A stretch of DNA of 64,000 nucleotides from Microglena sp. YARC (taxonomy: Eukaryota > Chlorophyta > Chlorophyceae > Chlamydomonadales > Chlamydomonadaceae), in assembly GCA_022414725.1 (NCBI GenBank), contig CM039464.1, positions 49,288,499-49,352,498 on the forward strand, written 5' to 3'. A program made the translations under genes and the position numbers. This document shows, in pieces, positions 10,036-23,452 of the stretch (within the stretch, counting starts at the first letter, position 1; each line of letters opens with the position of its first letter). The notes under the pieces were generated by a model, which had not been told where the DNA came from, made no database searches, and was given only the letters and a program-made list of their open reading frames with translations.

Positions 10036-12189
10036 GTGAGGCATCTGTAGGGAACGGCAACTAATATATAACTGTATGAAAAACTAATAATATCATACTG
10101 GTACCTGGTGTTCCAATAATATTCGTTTTTAAATAAATAAAAAATCCTCACTCATCAGTGTAATATTAAATAACATTCACTAATATGATTCATTCACTAA
10201 TATTAACTAAAATAACCTTTCCCTAGGCATATGGCTTCTCATGGAAAACTCCTGTGGGCAACTGATTAACAGGAGGTGCTAATCAAAAGATGTACACCAG
10301 CCGCTACGCCCATACAGGGATTGCTGAAGTGGGCGCAAGCCGGCAGGCTCTCAATGTTGGGGGATTCATTCGTCTTACACTGCTGGTAATGGCCGTTGCA
10401 TGACAAACTTATCACCCATCCAACAAATGCAAAGCACAAATGCACAAATGCAAAGCACAAATGCAAAGCACAAATGTGACATATATTATATCATTGCATA
10501 TTCTTGATTGTTCGAGGTTTGGCAAGATGTACACCCACAAAGTTGTTACGAGATGTACACACACAAATATACACACACAAAACTGAACCATACAGGATGA
10601 TGTGAAGCAGTTGTTACAAGATGTACACCAGCCACTACGTCCACTCAGGTATTGCTGAAGTGGGCGTACATGGCAGGCTCTTAATGTTGGGGGATTTATT
10701 CGTCTTACACTGCTGGTACTGGCCGTTGCATGACAAACTTATCACCCATGCAAAACAAAGCATAAATGTGCGCACTAATGGAAGGCATATCATATGGCAT
10801 ATTCTTCATTGTTCGAGGTTGAGCAAGTCACTTTAGCCTATCTGGCTACCCCTGGTCTGGATCATACGCACACATGGCTTATAAAACGTTAGGTGAAACC
10901 ATGGCAGATATGGAAGCACCCCAACTTAGTTCCAATTCTTGGGACTAAGCAATGTTGGCACACACACAAGTACACACAAAACAAACCCATACAAATGTTG
11001 TGAATCAATAGCTAAAATATGTGAACACACAAATACACACAAAACAAAACCATACAAATGATGTGAAGCAGTTGTTACAAGATGTACACCAGCCACTACG
11101 TCCACTCAGGAATTGCTGAAGTGGGCGTAACCCGGCAGGCTCTTAATGTTGGGGGAGTTATTCGTCTTACACTGCTGGTAATGGCCGTTGCATGACAAAC
11201 TTATCACCCGTTCAAAGCATACATGCTCGCATTGATGCAAGGCACATGCTTGATTGTTCCAGGTTGGGCAAGTCACTGAAGCCTACATGGCTTGCCCTGG
11301 TTTGGAACATAAATGGCTCATGATAGTAATTAGCATTTCACCCGTTCATTCCAAGCAAGACAAGCCTACATGCTCGCATCGATGCAAGGCATATTGTTGA
11401 TCATTCCAGGTTGGGCAAGCCTATATGGCCAGCCCTGGACTGTAATTCAAATTTGACCAAGCAGGACATTAGATTTGAACACCATGAGCATTGATAGTGT
11501 AAAAAGCATCTTGGTATCTTGGTAGTAGTAAAAGTAAACACCATGAGCAATGCTAGTGCAAAAAGCATACTGGTAATAGTAGAAGCACCTTGAATAAAAA
11601 GCATATCAAGGTGACAGCTTGTGACTTTTGTCATCATCAATGAAAAACATGGAAGTGCAAAGTGTATGTAGCACAGGCCAGGCAGCAGCACTGACCAGGC
11701 CGCCACAGGGTCATCCAGGACAAGGTGACAGTGCATATGCAATACAAGACACCTTGCGTATGCAACGCAAGATGCGCAGGCTGGTCAGCAGTCATGACCA
11801 GGCCACCAGGGCCATGCAGGACAGTGTGCAAGTGCAAAACCTTCAAGGTACGCACAACATCTTCCTCAGCTCTCATATAACGATATTAATCACAGGGCAG
11901 CTAGCAGAGTCGCATCTGAATACTGGGAGTGGGGTAAATCATGCAGGCAGGCGTGGGTGGGTGGGTGGGTGGGTGGGGGGTGGGGGGGAGGGTAGGTTTA
12001 AGAAAGGTAGGAGGGGGGTGACGTGAGGTGGGTAGACGTGAGGTGGGGTAACGTGAAGTGGGGTAACGTAAGATTACGTGAGGTGGGGTAACGTGAGGTG
12101 GCGTGACATGAGGTAGGGTGACATGATTCCCAGATATTCATCAGCTAATCTGCCAGCTATCACAAAGCCCTCTCAAAGTAGTTTACATC

Positions 12190-12480
12190 ATCGGAAGATG
12201 TCTGGTGTGCATATCAATTGACCATACAGGATCATACATCATGCCGCTTGTATAACATACATGTTCATTCATCACACATGTTGCATTTCAATTGATCATA
12301 CATCATGCCGCTTGTACAACATACATGTTCATTCATTACACATGTTGCATTTCAATTGATCATACATCATGCCGCTTGTACAACATACATGTTCATTCAT
12401 CACACATGTTGCATATCATGCCGCTTGCATAACTAACATGTTCATTCATCACATATTGCAATCACACATGCCCAAACGAC
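12190..12480. repeat. tandem repeat, about 66 bp
   Basis: Units with CATCATGCCGCTTGTA and ACATGTTCATTCATCACAC, three to four copies. Confidence 0.7.
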
Positions 12481-12662
12481 AAGCATGCTGCGTATCATAC
12501 ATACTAATACATCATGCTCATACTTCATAAATCATGCAAGTTGCAAATCAAGACATCAACTATAGTACATATCCATACATCAAACTAGTAGAGAATATGA
12601 AATTACGCAAGAAGCATATCTGATCAACAGTTCAGCAAGTTATTTAGCTTAAATCTACGCAC

Positions 12663-15194
12663 CTTCTTCTTGAAAATGCCGGCGTATTTCACGTTGATGC
12701 CAGCGTACTTCTCGCCTCGTGTGTGCAAGTTCCCCAGCTCAGTTACAACCTGGATGGGATTCAAACCAGTGTGTAAGGCACATCTAATATTGGAGTTTCT
12801 CGCTATTCAGTACAGACATATGTTTCTTCCAGTCCAGGGGTAGCAAATTGGCTAAGGAGATTTGACAAAACTCGAACAATTGAGACAACCGGGGGGGGGG
12901 GGGGGGGGGGGCTAAAGATGTACACCAGCCACTACGTCCACTCAGGTATTGCTGAAGTGGACGTAACCCGGCAGGCTCTTCATGTTGGGGGAGTTATTCG
13001 TCTTACACTGCTGGTAATGGCCATTGCATGACAAACTTATCACCCGTTCAATCCCAGCAAAAATCATACGTACGATGATGATGAGTCAAGGAAGTAAGAC
13101 CCATTAATACACACACAAATATACACACTAACAAATTTCCAGGGATACACACATAATCACACACAAAATGATATTCAGTTGTAATAAGATGTACACCAGC
13201 CACTACGTCCACTCAGGGATTGCTGAAGTGGGCGTAGCCCGGCAGGCTCTCAATGTTGGGGGATTTATTCGTCTTACACTGCTGGTGATGGCCCTTGCAT
13301 GACAAACTTACCACCCGTTAAATCCAAGCAACAATGCTTGCACCAATGTAAAACATGTGGTATATTCTTGATTGTCATAGTTTGATGGCTTATTCCTGGT
13401 CTAAGGCTTATTCGTGATTGTTTTAGGTTCATGGCATATTCCTGGTTGATGGCTTATTCGTGATTGTTTTAGGTTCATGGCTTATTACTGGTTGATGGCT
13501 TATTCGTGATTGTTTTAGGTTCATGGCTTATTCGTGATTGTTTTAGGTTGATGGCTTATTCGTGACTGTTTTAGGTTGATGGCTTATTCCTGGTTGATGG
13601 CTTATTCGTGAATGTTTTCGGTTGATGGCTTATTCCTGGTTGATGGCTTATTCGTGATTGTTTTCGGTTGATGGCTTATTCCTGGTTGATGGCTTATTCG
13701 TGATTGTTTTAGGTTGATGGCTTATTCTTGATGGTTCTAGGTTGATGGGATCTTCTTGATCATATCAAGTTAACGGGATTATCTTGATCTTTGTAGGGGG
13801 AGAGGATCTGTCCATGTAAGTGAGTGTGTGGGTAGGTGGGTGCATCTGTTCATGTGTGCCATCATCCAGGACAGCTATGTTCAGGTGTGCAAGTGCATAT
13901 GCATACTAGGCTTGAACATCTTCCTCAGCTCTCATATAACGATATTAATCACAGGGCAGCTAGCAGAGTCGCATCTGAATACTGGGAGTGGGGTAAATCA
14001 TGCAGGCAGGCGTGGGTGGGTGGGTGGGTGGGTGGGGGAGGGGTAGGTTTAAGAAAGGTAGGAGGGGGGGTGACGTGAGGTGGGTAGACGTGAGGTGGGG
14101 TAACTTGAGGTGGGGTAATGTAAGGCGACGTGAGGTGGGATGACGTGAGGTGGCGTGACGTGAGGTAGGGTGACGTGATTCCCAGATATTCATCAGCTCA
14201 TCTGCCAGCTATCACAAAGCCCTCTCAAAGTAGTTTACATCATCGGAAGGTGTTCAAGCCTAGGGAGTGACCACAGGGGTACACAATGCTGGTGAAAATG
14301 AGGCATGCCATAGTGCGATCACAGGGGCACACAATGTTGGTGAAGTAGATACATGCGATGGTACATCATGCCCATTTGAAGAAGCTACTGCAAGGGAATC
14401 AGATGCTGGTTGAGGTGAAGGTTGCAAGTGACACAGGCACAGGGATAACATCAAGCAAAAATGGGAGGAGGCATTAATCAACACCTTGACAGGAGCAAGG
14501 ACTTGAGGGAAGAGCCGGCAAAGGGCCACGCACACAACAGGAGGGATTGTCAAATAGTAGTCAACCTTGTCCAACCTTGACAAGAGCAAGAATTTGAGGG
14601 AAGAGCCAGCGAGAAGGATGGTGCCGGCGGGACTCATCATCCTCAATTAGTTCGACCCCGGGGCCAACGCCAGGAGGGCACTCTTAATTAAAAGGTTGGA
14701 ACCAAAAGATACACAACACGAGGGAGCATCCAATTATAGTCAACCTTGACAAGAGCAAGAATTTCAGGGAAGAGGCGGCAAGAAGGATAGTGTCGGCAGG
14801 ATTCAAATGCAACAGTCTACCGCGCGTGCAGCCCAGAACATCAAGGGGCGTCACACACCTGTTATTGCCTCACACTCATATTGCCTAGACGAAAATAGTC
14901 CCTCAGTATCAACAGAATCAGCCACCACCTTAGCAGCCTCAATGTACATGGTCCTTCCAGCTTTCTTGTTGGCACTCTCCCTACGCATGGAAAATAAGGT
15001 CAGTGGATACTAGGGCAAGATCAGAACGGAAGAAAGGACTTGTTTCTCTTCTTGCGAGCTAGGGCTGCGACAATTGAGGACAGACCGGCTTCTAGATTAA
15101 CAGGAGGGGCTAATGGCGGATGCTCCCTCAATCTGTTACTCGCTTTTGTAGATATTTCTGCAATCTCGACGGGTACAATTTCCAGATTTTTAAT
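12663..15194 (-). CDS. unrecognised spliced gene, minus strand (three exons visible)
   Basis: I do not recognise this protein. Three exons have good coding character. Exon a (15194-15040) starts after TTTCAG and reads [20 protein letters not shown] through [18 protein letters not shown], ending in phase 2. Exon b (14980 to about 14900) starts after TGCGTAG and reads [19 protein letters not shown]; its 3' end is unclear. Exon c (12749-12663) reads [19 protein letters not shown] then [10 protein letters not shown], with CCATCCAG acceptor and GTGCGTAG donor, exactly 29 codons in phase 0. The a-b junction is phase-consistent. Degenerate copies of exons a and b recur upstream at 16300-16490 and 17655-17850 inside a block duplication. 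The gene's ends are not found; a possible leader lies near 17840-17960. No function is assigned. Confidence 0.5.
13375..13760. repeat. tandem repeat TTGATGGCTTATTC/GTGATTGTTTTAGG
   Basis: About a dozen imperfect units of 20-40 bp that alternate TCGTGATTGTTTTAGG and CCTGG. Shorter traces recur at 15435-15480 and 16730-16860 in the duplicated blocks. Confidence 0.75.
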
Positions 15195-18100
15195 CTGAAA
15201 TAGAAGATTTAAGCTACCAGAACACCAACAGCAAAACAAATACCCGTTTAAAAATGTACACCAGCCGCTAGGCCCACTCAGGGATTGCTGAAGTGTGCGC
15301 AAACCGGCAGGCTCTTAATGTTGGGTGATTTATTCATCTTACACTGCTGGTAATGGCCGTTGCATGACAAACTTATCTCCCGTTAAATCCCAGCAACAAC
15401 TCACTACGATGCTCACAACAATGTACGGCATCTGGCATAGTCTGTATTGTTTTAGGTTGATGGCATATTCTTGATTGTTTTTATGTTCATTGGAATCTTC
15501 GTACAGCAAATCTTAATCGTTTCAGGGGGGAGAGGGGGGGGGGGGATCTAGATGGGTTAGTGAGGGTGTGTGTGGGAGGGAGCATCTGTTCACGTGTATG
15601 ACCATCCAGGACAGCTCTGTTCAGGTGCGCAAGTGCATATGCATACTAGGCTTTGACATCTTCTTCAGCTCTCATATAACGATATTAATCACAGGGCAGC
15701 TAGCTGAGTCGCATCCGAATACTGGGAGTGGGGTGAATTATACAGGCAGAATAAGGTAACAAAATATTTCTTGTTGGGAAAGCTGGGCCCCAGCTTTCCC
15801 AACATGGGCTAATGCAAGGCGGCTCCAGGTGAGTGCACGTGATGGTTGCAAGGCGGCTCCAGACGGCTCCTCGTGAGGTCGCGTGACGTGATGCAGTAGG
15901 GTGACTTAATATGTAGGGTGACATGATTCCCAGATATTCATCAGCTAATCTGCCAGCTATCACAAAGCCCTCTCAAAGTAGTTTACATCATCGGAAGATG
16001 TTCAAGCCTAGGTGTGACCACAGGGGTACACGATGCTGGTGAAGATGATGAATGCAATGGCACAAGGACACGGATGAGATCGAGCAAAATAATGGTACGG
16101 CATTACACCTTGGCAAGAGCAAGGATCAGAGGGAAGAGCTGGCGCGAAGGAAGACGTTGGCAGGACTCTCACAACAGGAAGGATCCTCAACTAATATTCA
16201 ACATTGTCGAGCCTTGACTGCTCAATCTGATGATTAGAGGGATATTCAGCATCATAGGAAATAGACAATCTACTTGCCATTATATCAATCCCTTGCGGAC
16301 CCACGCTAATTCGAACAGCATCTGCCACCACCTTGGCAGCCTCAGTGTGCGCAGTCCTTCCAGCTTTCTACACAGTTATCACCCTGCACATGGAAAATAA
16401 AGTCAGAGGATACTACAGAAAGATCTAAACAGAAAGGGGTGGGATCATGTAAGACTAGCTTCTCTTATTGCGAGCTTGGTCTACAAGAATTCAGAACAAA
16501 CAAGCTTGTAGATTAACAGGTGGAGCTGATCAAGATGTACACCAGCCGCTACGCCCATACAAGGGTTGCTGAAGTGGGCGTGACACGGCAGGCTCTCAAT
16601 GTTGGGGGATTTATTCGTCTTACACTGCGGGTAATGGCTGTTGCATGACAAACTTATCACCCGTCCAATCCAAGTCATCCAAGCAAAAATACTCAACCAA
16701 TGTAAGACATGTGGCATATTCTTGTCTGTCTTAGGTAGATGGCATATTCGTGATTATTTTAGGTTGATGGCTTATTCATGGTTGTTTCAGGTTCATGTAT
16801 ATTCTTGATTGTTGTATGTTGATGGCATCTTCTTGTGGCATAATCTGTATCGTTTTAGGAGGGGGAGGGGGGGGGGGGGGGGGGGGGGGTCTGTTCATGT
16901 AAGTGAGGTTGGGGCATGGGGGGGTGCATCTGTTTATGTGTGTGACAATCTAGGACAGCTATGTTCAGGTGTGCGAGTGCATGTGCATACTAGGCTTGAA
17001 CATCTTACTCAGCTCTCATATAACGATATTAATCACAGGGCAGCTAGAGGAGTCGCATCCGAATACTGGGAGTGGGGTAAATCATGCAGGCAGGCATGGG
17101 TGGGTGGGTGGGGGGGTGGGGGGGGGGGAGGGGTAGGTTTAAGAAAGGTAGGAGGGGGGGTGACGTGAGGTGGGTAGACGTGAGGTGGGGTAACGTTAGG
17201 TGGGGTAATGTAAGGCGACATGAGGTGGGGTGACGTGAGGTGGCGTGACATGAGGTAGAGTAACATGATTCCCAGACATCCATCAGCTAATCTGCCAGCT
17301 ATCACAAAGCCCTCTCAAAGTAGTTTACATCATCGGAAGGTGTTCAAGCCTAGGAGTGACCACAGGGGTACACAATGCTGGTGAAGATGATGAATGCAAT
17401 GGCACAGGCACACGGATGAGATCGAGCAAAGGAATGGTATGGCACAACTCAACACCTTGACAAGAGCAACTAACAGAGGGAAGAGCCGGCGAGAAGGAGG
17501 GTGTTAGCAGGTCTCGTAAACAACAGGAGGGATCGTCAACTAATATTCAACATTGTCCAACCTTGACTGCTCAATTTGATGATAAATCAGGAGGGATATT
17601 CAGCATCATAGGTAATCGACGATCTACTTGCCATTTATCCACCCCTCGCGGGCCCAAGATAGTTGGACCAGCATCGGTCACTGCCTCGGCAGCCTCAATG
17701 TTCGTAGTCCTTACATCCTTCTTCTTGGGTCACTCCCTGCGCACGTAAAGTAAAGTCAGAGGATACTAGAGCAAGAGCTAACCGGAAAAGGGGTGCGCAC
17801 TTGCAGGCCTCGTCTTTCATCTTGCGAGCTTGGGCTACTGCTTCCGGCGTAGCACTTTAGCCTGCCTGCATTCCAAGCTCAAAGGCTGGATTGAAGCAGG
17901 AAAGGCAGAAGGAAGAGACTCCCAACGAACTCGGCAGGCTGGCTGATGCGATCTCGAGCTCATCCTTGCAAGTACATTCCTTGCTCGGGTGCTATTCGAA
18001 TCGCGATCATAGCTAGTTGGCTGCGCGATCAGAGTATTTAATAGCATGAAACAATGATGGAAGCTGTACTTTTGTACCTCCGGCGAGGGCGGGGGGCGGG

Positions 18101-18539
18101 GGGGCGGGGGGCAGTGAGAGCCAGGGCGAGAGCCTTTCACTCAGTGACTGAGAGGAGGGGGCATCCCCTGAAGGAAGCAGGTCAGCACATGCCATGATGG
18201 TGAATCTAACATCGATGTTATTACATTCTGGACTCGGGAGTGTGGTGAACCATGAGTCACACATCGATGTGTTTACACTACCGTTGTTTGCTCTTCCCAC
18301 AGAAGGCGAGCAGCCTGAAGGCTGATGTAGAATGTACGACCATGATGATCTGCGCATATATGTTCAGTTGATCAGGGGGGGGGACGCAGACTCAATTTCA
18401 GTGGGTTGGTCGCGTCTCAGGACACAGGCTATGCCGATATGGGTCGGTTGCGGGTCGATTGCGGGTCAGGACGCATGCTATGATATTGGCTGCGTCTCAG
18501 GACGCAGGCAGTATACTTGTTTGCGTCTCATGAAGTCAT

Positions 18540-18700
18540 GATACAGATTTTGCAGTCAGATTGTGCAGATTTTGCAGTTGGCGGTACGCTTGGACTCAGT
18601 CCGCCATAATGGGGTCGAGAGGTCCCAGAACGTTGGCGGTACACTCGAACTCAGCCCGCCATAATGGGGTCGAGAGGTCCCAGAACAGAGCAACCCTGGC
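18540..18700. repeat. short tandem duplication of about 65 bp
   Basis: Two copies of a unit with GTTGGCGGTAC.CT.GAACTC and CGCCATAATGGGGTCGAGAG. The flanks (18370-18540) hold several GCGTCTCAGGACGCA words. No gene is supported in 17850-19730. Confidence 0.65.
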
Positions 18701-19732
18701 TGGTCCACCGGTCCAAGGACGGTTTCCAGCAGAGACCGTCTCTGGTCTCCAGCCACCCAACTCGCTCACTTCGGATCCGGAGGATTCTGAGAGGTAGGCA
18801 GAGAATTATTATTCTGGCTCGCGCGGTGAGGCGAGACCACAGAAAAAGAGTAAAAAGAGCAACACAGCAATTTCTTGGAAGTGGCTACCGGTATCCATCT
18901 CACTTACAGTATTTGGGGCAAAACAAAATTGGCCTGCTCGCCAGAATTATTCCTCTTCAAAAAGTCTGCCACCCCGTACAGTGAACGAACTCAGCTCTCC
19001 TTGGCTCCACAATTCCTCCCTTAGCCGCTTTGATCAAAGGCCGCTCTCATATAATCCTGGGAGTCTAGCGCTAGTGTACGAGACTCACCCATTAAGGCGA
19101 ATATCCGTCTCGTAAAACAAAAGGCACTTAAAACCGAAAATCAGAAGTCAAAACCATCTGTGCTCATTCTGACACCAGAATTTAATCGGCTGTAGAAATG
19201 GCAGGCGAGGGTGTTTCTCTTGGAAAAGGAGCCTGGGACTGCGACACCAACAAAGAGATACCGCCTGAGAAAGAGGTAGGGAACATAAATGAATAAATAC
19301 TCAATCGGTAACTGACTCAGCTTAGTAGGTAGAGTACGCCTTATTACGAGGCGCGAGGTTGAGGGGGCCGTCCCATTTGCTTGCACTAGGGCCAGACTAT
19401 GGTAGGGAAACACTGCATCTTTTTGGAATTTTGGCATAGGAATTAGGAATTGTTTAGGTACTGTTTAGGTAATGTTTAGGAATTAGGTATTGTTTAGGAA
19501 TTGTTTAGGTAGGAATTGTTTGGTTACGTCGTACCGTATATGATTGTTTTGCTTTGGGGGTGGGGGGATTTTCGTTTTTTAACCAGAGGAGGTGGTTCCT
19601 CCGAGATAGGGCTACATCTTTCTTCTAATGGGCATTTTTGCCTAAATTTTTGTGCGTTGGCTCTCGTTTTTTTAGCTAGACACTCTCAAATATGGTCTCA
19701 ATTTTTGCGCTTCACCAAAAGCCATAAAGCGG

Positions 19733-19773
<41 letters not shown>
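19733..19773. repeat. poly-G tract of about 40 nt
   Basis: Uninterrupted G run. Any protein reading across it is homopolymer and is ignored. Confidence 0.85.
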
Positions 19774-19774
<1 letters not shown>

Positions 19775-20429
19775 AAATATGGAAATATGTTATAAAAACC
19801 CTTAGGCATTGGATATAGCACTTGCAAACACTCTCTCCAAGGCCCCTTGACCTAAGCGCAAAAGGGCCTTGAGCATTTAAACACCAAACACTCTCCAATG
19901 CCCGACATAAACTAGCGCAACAAATGTCTATAAATAAATACTAGACCTTGCCACCTGAAAAGGTAGCATACATTCATATTAAAAAGTGACTAGGGAGTTA
20001 TATTATACGCACGCCTTCACTTTATTTCTCCCGGCCTTAACAGAAGTAGAAAAGTGATTAAAATGATACGAAGAAGAAGAAAAATGCACACCATGCTTTA
20101 TACATGCGCCTCTACTTGCTTTATCCAGGTCTTAGCATGCCTTAACCCATGCAAATGCATTCTGTACTGAGGAGTGTTGTGCAGTTCAGCAGTTGTAGCA
20201 TTCGTACTTCCCATGTTAACTCCTCCTACAGACAGGAAGCTGTCTTGAGGCTGATAGATTATGCAATGAATCAAACATCGGTACTTTTTCGTTTTAGCCC
20301 CTCCTAACAAGTTTTTATTTATTTCACCCCAGTAGGTGGGTCTCCCGGTTGGGAAAGAACCTGTAGCCTTCTTGACCTACCCCTGGAATGTAACAACATA
20401 AAGACATACGAATCATGTCATGTCAGCAG

Positions 20430-20550
20430 TGTAGGGTTAGTGTAGGGTTAGTGTAGGGTTATTGTAGGGTTATTGTAGGGTTAGTGTAGGGTTAGTGTAG
20501 AGTTATTGTAGGGTTAGTGTAGGGTTAGTGTAGGGTTAGTGGAGGGTAAG
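20430..20550. repeat. 10-bp tandem repeat TAGTGTAGGGT
   Basis: About eleven units of a 10-bp word resembling but not equal to a plant-type telomere repeat, inside family-B dispersed repeat DNA. Confidence 0.75.
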
Positions 20551-20780
20551 TGGAGGGAGACTCACCCTTTGAGGAGAATATCTTTCTTGTAAAAAAACAA
20601 AACTGAGTTGTTCGCGTTTACATTCTCCTGGCAAAACATTTTTTTTTGCCAAAGACGGCGAGCAGCCAAATTTATGGCTGGAGCCATGCAACCAAGTTCA
20701 AGTTCAACAAACTGAGACCCACCCTTTGAGGAGAAACTCCTACTTATAAACAAACAATGAATCCGTATCCATGTCTGCAG

Positions 20781-20867
20781 GCCGAGGTGTTTGAAGAGAT
20801 TGCGACAATGGAGTTTCCCTTCGAGGGAATCCCTACGGTACCCCCTCGTAAGGACATGGACCATATG
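20781..20867 (+). CDS. exon A of ubiquitin-like protein
   Basis: Acceptor TGTCTGCAG, 29 codons (AEVFEEIATMEFPFEGIP...), donor GTGAGG. Clean coding character; function unknown. Confidence 0.6.
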
Positions 20868-23366
20868 GTGAGGACACGTTTCGTACATTTTTGGGGTGGT
20901 GGTGGTGTGGTGTAGAGTGGAGTGGTGTGGGGGTGGGTTGGGGGAGCTAAATGGTTTGTCGAAAAAACAATGATTGTCGCCTCAAATGGTCTCCCTGCGT
21001 TGCACATGGGATGATAACTTCATTGTGCGACTCTTATCGCATTTTTCTAATGGGTGTCTACTAATGTTGGAATTTCTCTACCTTCCTTTCTGAATCCTTG
21101 GTGGCACTGGTTTCTGGAAGGGTCCCCACCTTCTAGTGCTAGTGCTAGTAATCCTTTAAATACAGAGGTGCTTGATATGTAGCAGTGTATATGTGCCTAC
21201 CTGTGCCTCCTCTATTCCTAAATAATATTTGGAAGACCCATCCCACTCTGCCCCTAGGAGTGTGGCATAGCAGTGCTTCAGTGCTTGTAGTATCCCTGTT
21301 TACTATGGGCCATGCAATCAAAACGAAACGAAATAAAAACAAGACAAAACAAAACAAATATAGTGGCATGTTTGTTTGGATGCAATAAATGGAGGTTCGA
21401 AAGCAATCACCTACTTTATACTGTTTTTGTTCTCTGGTTTCCGTGGGTATCGCAGGGGGGGGGGGGAACTTGGGCTTGGAATACGGCAAGCATCCTAGAG
21501 TTGTCCGGAATAGTTGAAAAAACCATCCGGATGTTCTGGAGCTGGCTTGTCTTGGGTCAACAATGGCCTGTCAATGACAATGTAATGAAACGTAATGTAA
21601 TTTGCTCTCAGGTATTCTTCTGCTCTGGATGCCGCTACAGAGTTACTGCACAGCCCAACTGGACAGTTGCTCAGGTGATTTGTTTGTTTATGAAAGGAGT
21701 TTCACCCAAATAATAGGTATCATGATGATGGTGGGGATGAAAGTGGGGTGACGGTGACGGTGACGGGTGACGGTGACGGTGACGGTGACGGTGACGGTGA
21801 CGGTGACGGTGACGGTGACTGGTGACGGTGACGGTGACGGGTGACGGTGACGGTGACGGTGACGGTGACGGTGACGGTGACGGTGACGGTGACGGTGACG
21901 GTGACGGTGACGGTGACGGTGACGGTGACGTGACGGTGACGGTGACGGTGACGGTGACGGTGACGGTGACGGTGACGGTGACGGTGACGGTGACGGTGAC
22001 GGTGACGGTGACGGTGACGTGACGGTGACGGTGACGGTGACGGTGACGGTGACGGTGACGGTGACGGTGACGGTGACGGTGACGGTGACGGTGACGGTGA
22101 CGGTGACGGTGACGGTGACGGTGACGGTGACGGTGACGGTGACGGTGACGGTGACGGTGAACGGTGACCTCTTCATTATTTGATGAGCAACAGAGATCTG
22201 GAAGTCAGAGAGAAGTTACCTATATATCAAAGATTGCATGAAGAGATTTGATGAGAGAAGTTGCCTCTATATCAATGAATGCAGGAAGAGATTGGATGCT
22301 GTATCTTTTGGTAACACATGTATGTTGGTACAATCCTGGGGTGGTTAAATAGGCTAAAGGGAACTTTACAGCCATGTTATGTATGTAGTGTTTCTCCTAC
22401 ATGGTATGGTATGGCCACCATGTAGGATAAACACTATCCATTGTTCCGGCCTTAGGCGAATTTTTGACTCCCGACCTGGACAGGGAGCTTGTCTGTCTTA
22501 GTCAACTGGTTACTCCCAGGAGTGGCACTGGTTGTCAGTAGTGGGTCAGTCTTGCAATTGTGATTGGTAGTGGGTAAGCAGCTCCCACCTACCTACAGGC
22601 ACCTACTCGTTCGGTATGTAGGAGTGACTCTGCCGATCGCGTCTAATCCTTTGAGTCTAGGGCTAGCATATGGAGACCCAACCTTTTGAGGCGAGAATCC
22701 TTCTGAAGAATACAAAGATATCCCACACTCAAACCTTCCACTCGTCAAGTACCCCAACCTACCCAGCCACCCTTTTCCCTCCCTTCACCCTACCCAACCC
22801 AACCACCCATCCTTCGCCCACCCACTACCCAAACCCACCCACCCACCCTTCACCCTCCCCAACCCACCCACCCACCCTTCACCCTCCTCAAACCCAAACA
22901 CCCACTACCCAAACCCACCCATCTACCCTTCACCCAACCCAACCCACTCACCCCTCACCCATCCACTACCCCACCACCCACCCTATACCCACCCACTACC
23001 CCGTCCCACCCCTTCCAATTGAAATAGGTAAAAAAGGCGCTTTGGACAGGAGGCATTGAACGCTCCAACAAACCCGAAGGCAAACGCTCCACCCGTGGTC
23101 TACAATGTTGGGAAGACTTGGTGAGACCAATATTGCTTTTTCATCCTCGGATAGCTCTTGTAAGCATGCAAAGCGCTTCCCCTTTGATCTAGCAAGCTCG
23201 CTAAATTTGTAGAGAAAATATGTCAAAATATTATTTCTCAATGTTGGGCTCTTACCGTGGTCTACAATGTTGGGGGGACTTGATGAGTGCTATCAAATAC
23301 GTCAATACTTGTTATTCGTGCTGTTGCTGTTACTGTTGCTTTCTGTTGTTTTTGTTTTTGTTGTTT

Positions 23367-23452
<86 letters not shown>

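Larger units (their letters stand above)
10285..16680. repeat. local repeat family of about 140 bp, seven copies
   Basis: Copies near 10290, 10620, 11085, 12915, 13185, 15250 and 16530. All begin AGATGTACACCAGCC and end GACAAACTTATC(A/T)CCC. On the minus strand the 10290 and 16530 copies read through (ISLSCN.HY.QCKTN.SPN), but other copies contain stops, so it is scored as a repeat, possibly exon-derived. Confidence 0.75.
11860..17820. repeat. segmental block duplication, four partial copies
   Basis: A block with CTCATATAACGATATTAATC, a G-rich GTGGGTGGG run, repeated GACGTGAGGTGGG, then TCATCAGCTAATCTGCCAGC and AGTAGTTTACATCATCGGAA. It recurs at about 11860-12200, 13910-14255, 15650-15990 and 16990-17345. 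The last three are followed by a CAAGCCTAGG.GTGACCACAG segment and by copies of exons a/b of the minus-strand gene. Spacing is about 1.3-2.0 kb. Confidence 0.85.

Noticed and set aside
10266..10466. Small minus-strand Cys-rich protein ([11 protein letters not shown])
   Set aside because: Seven related copies occur locally and several contain in-frame stops; kept as a repeat, although an exon origin remains possible.
21688..22176. 162-codon TVTV/HRHR frame and its complement
   Set aside because: Hexanucleotide (GGTGAC)n; open in most frames, homopolymeric product.
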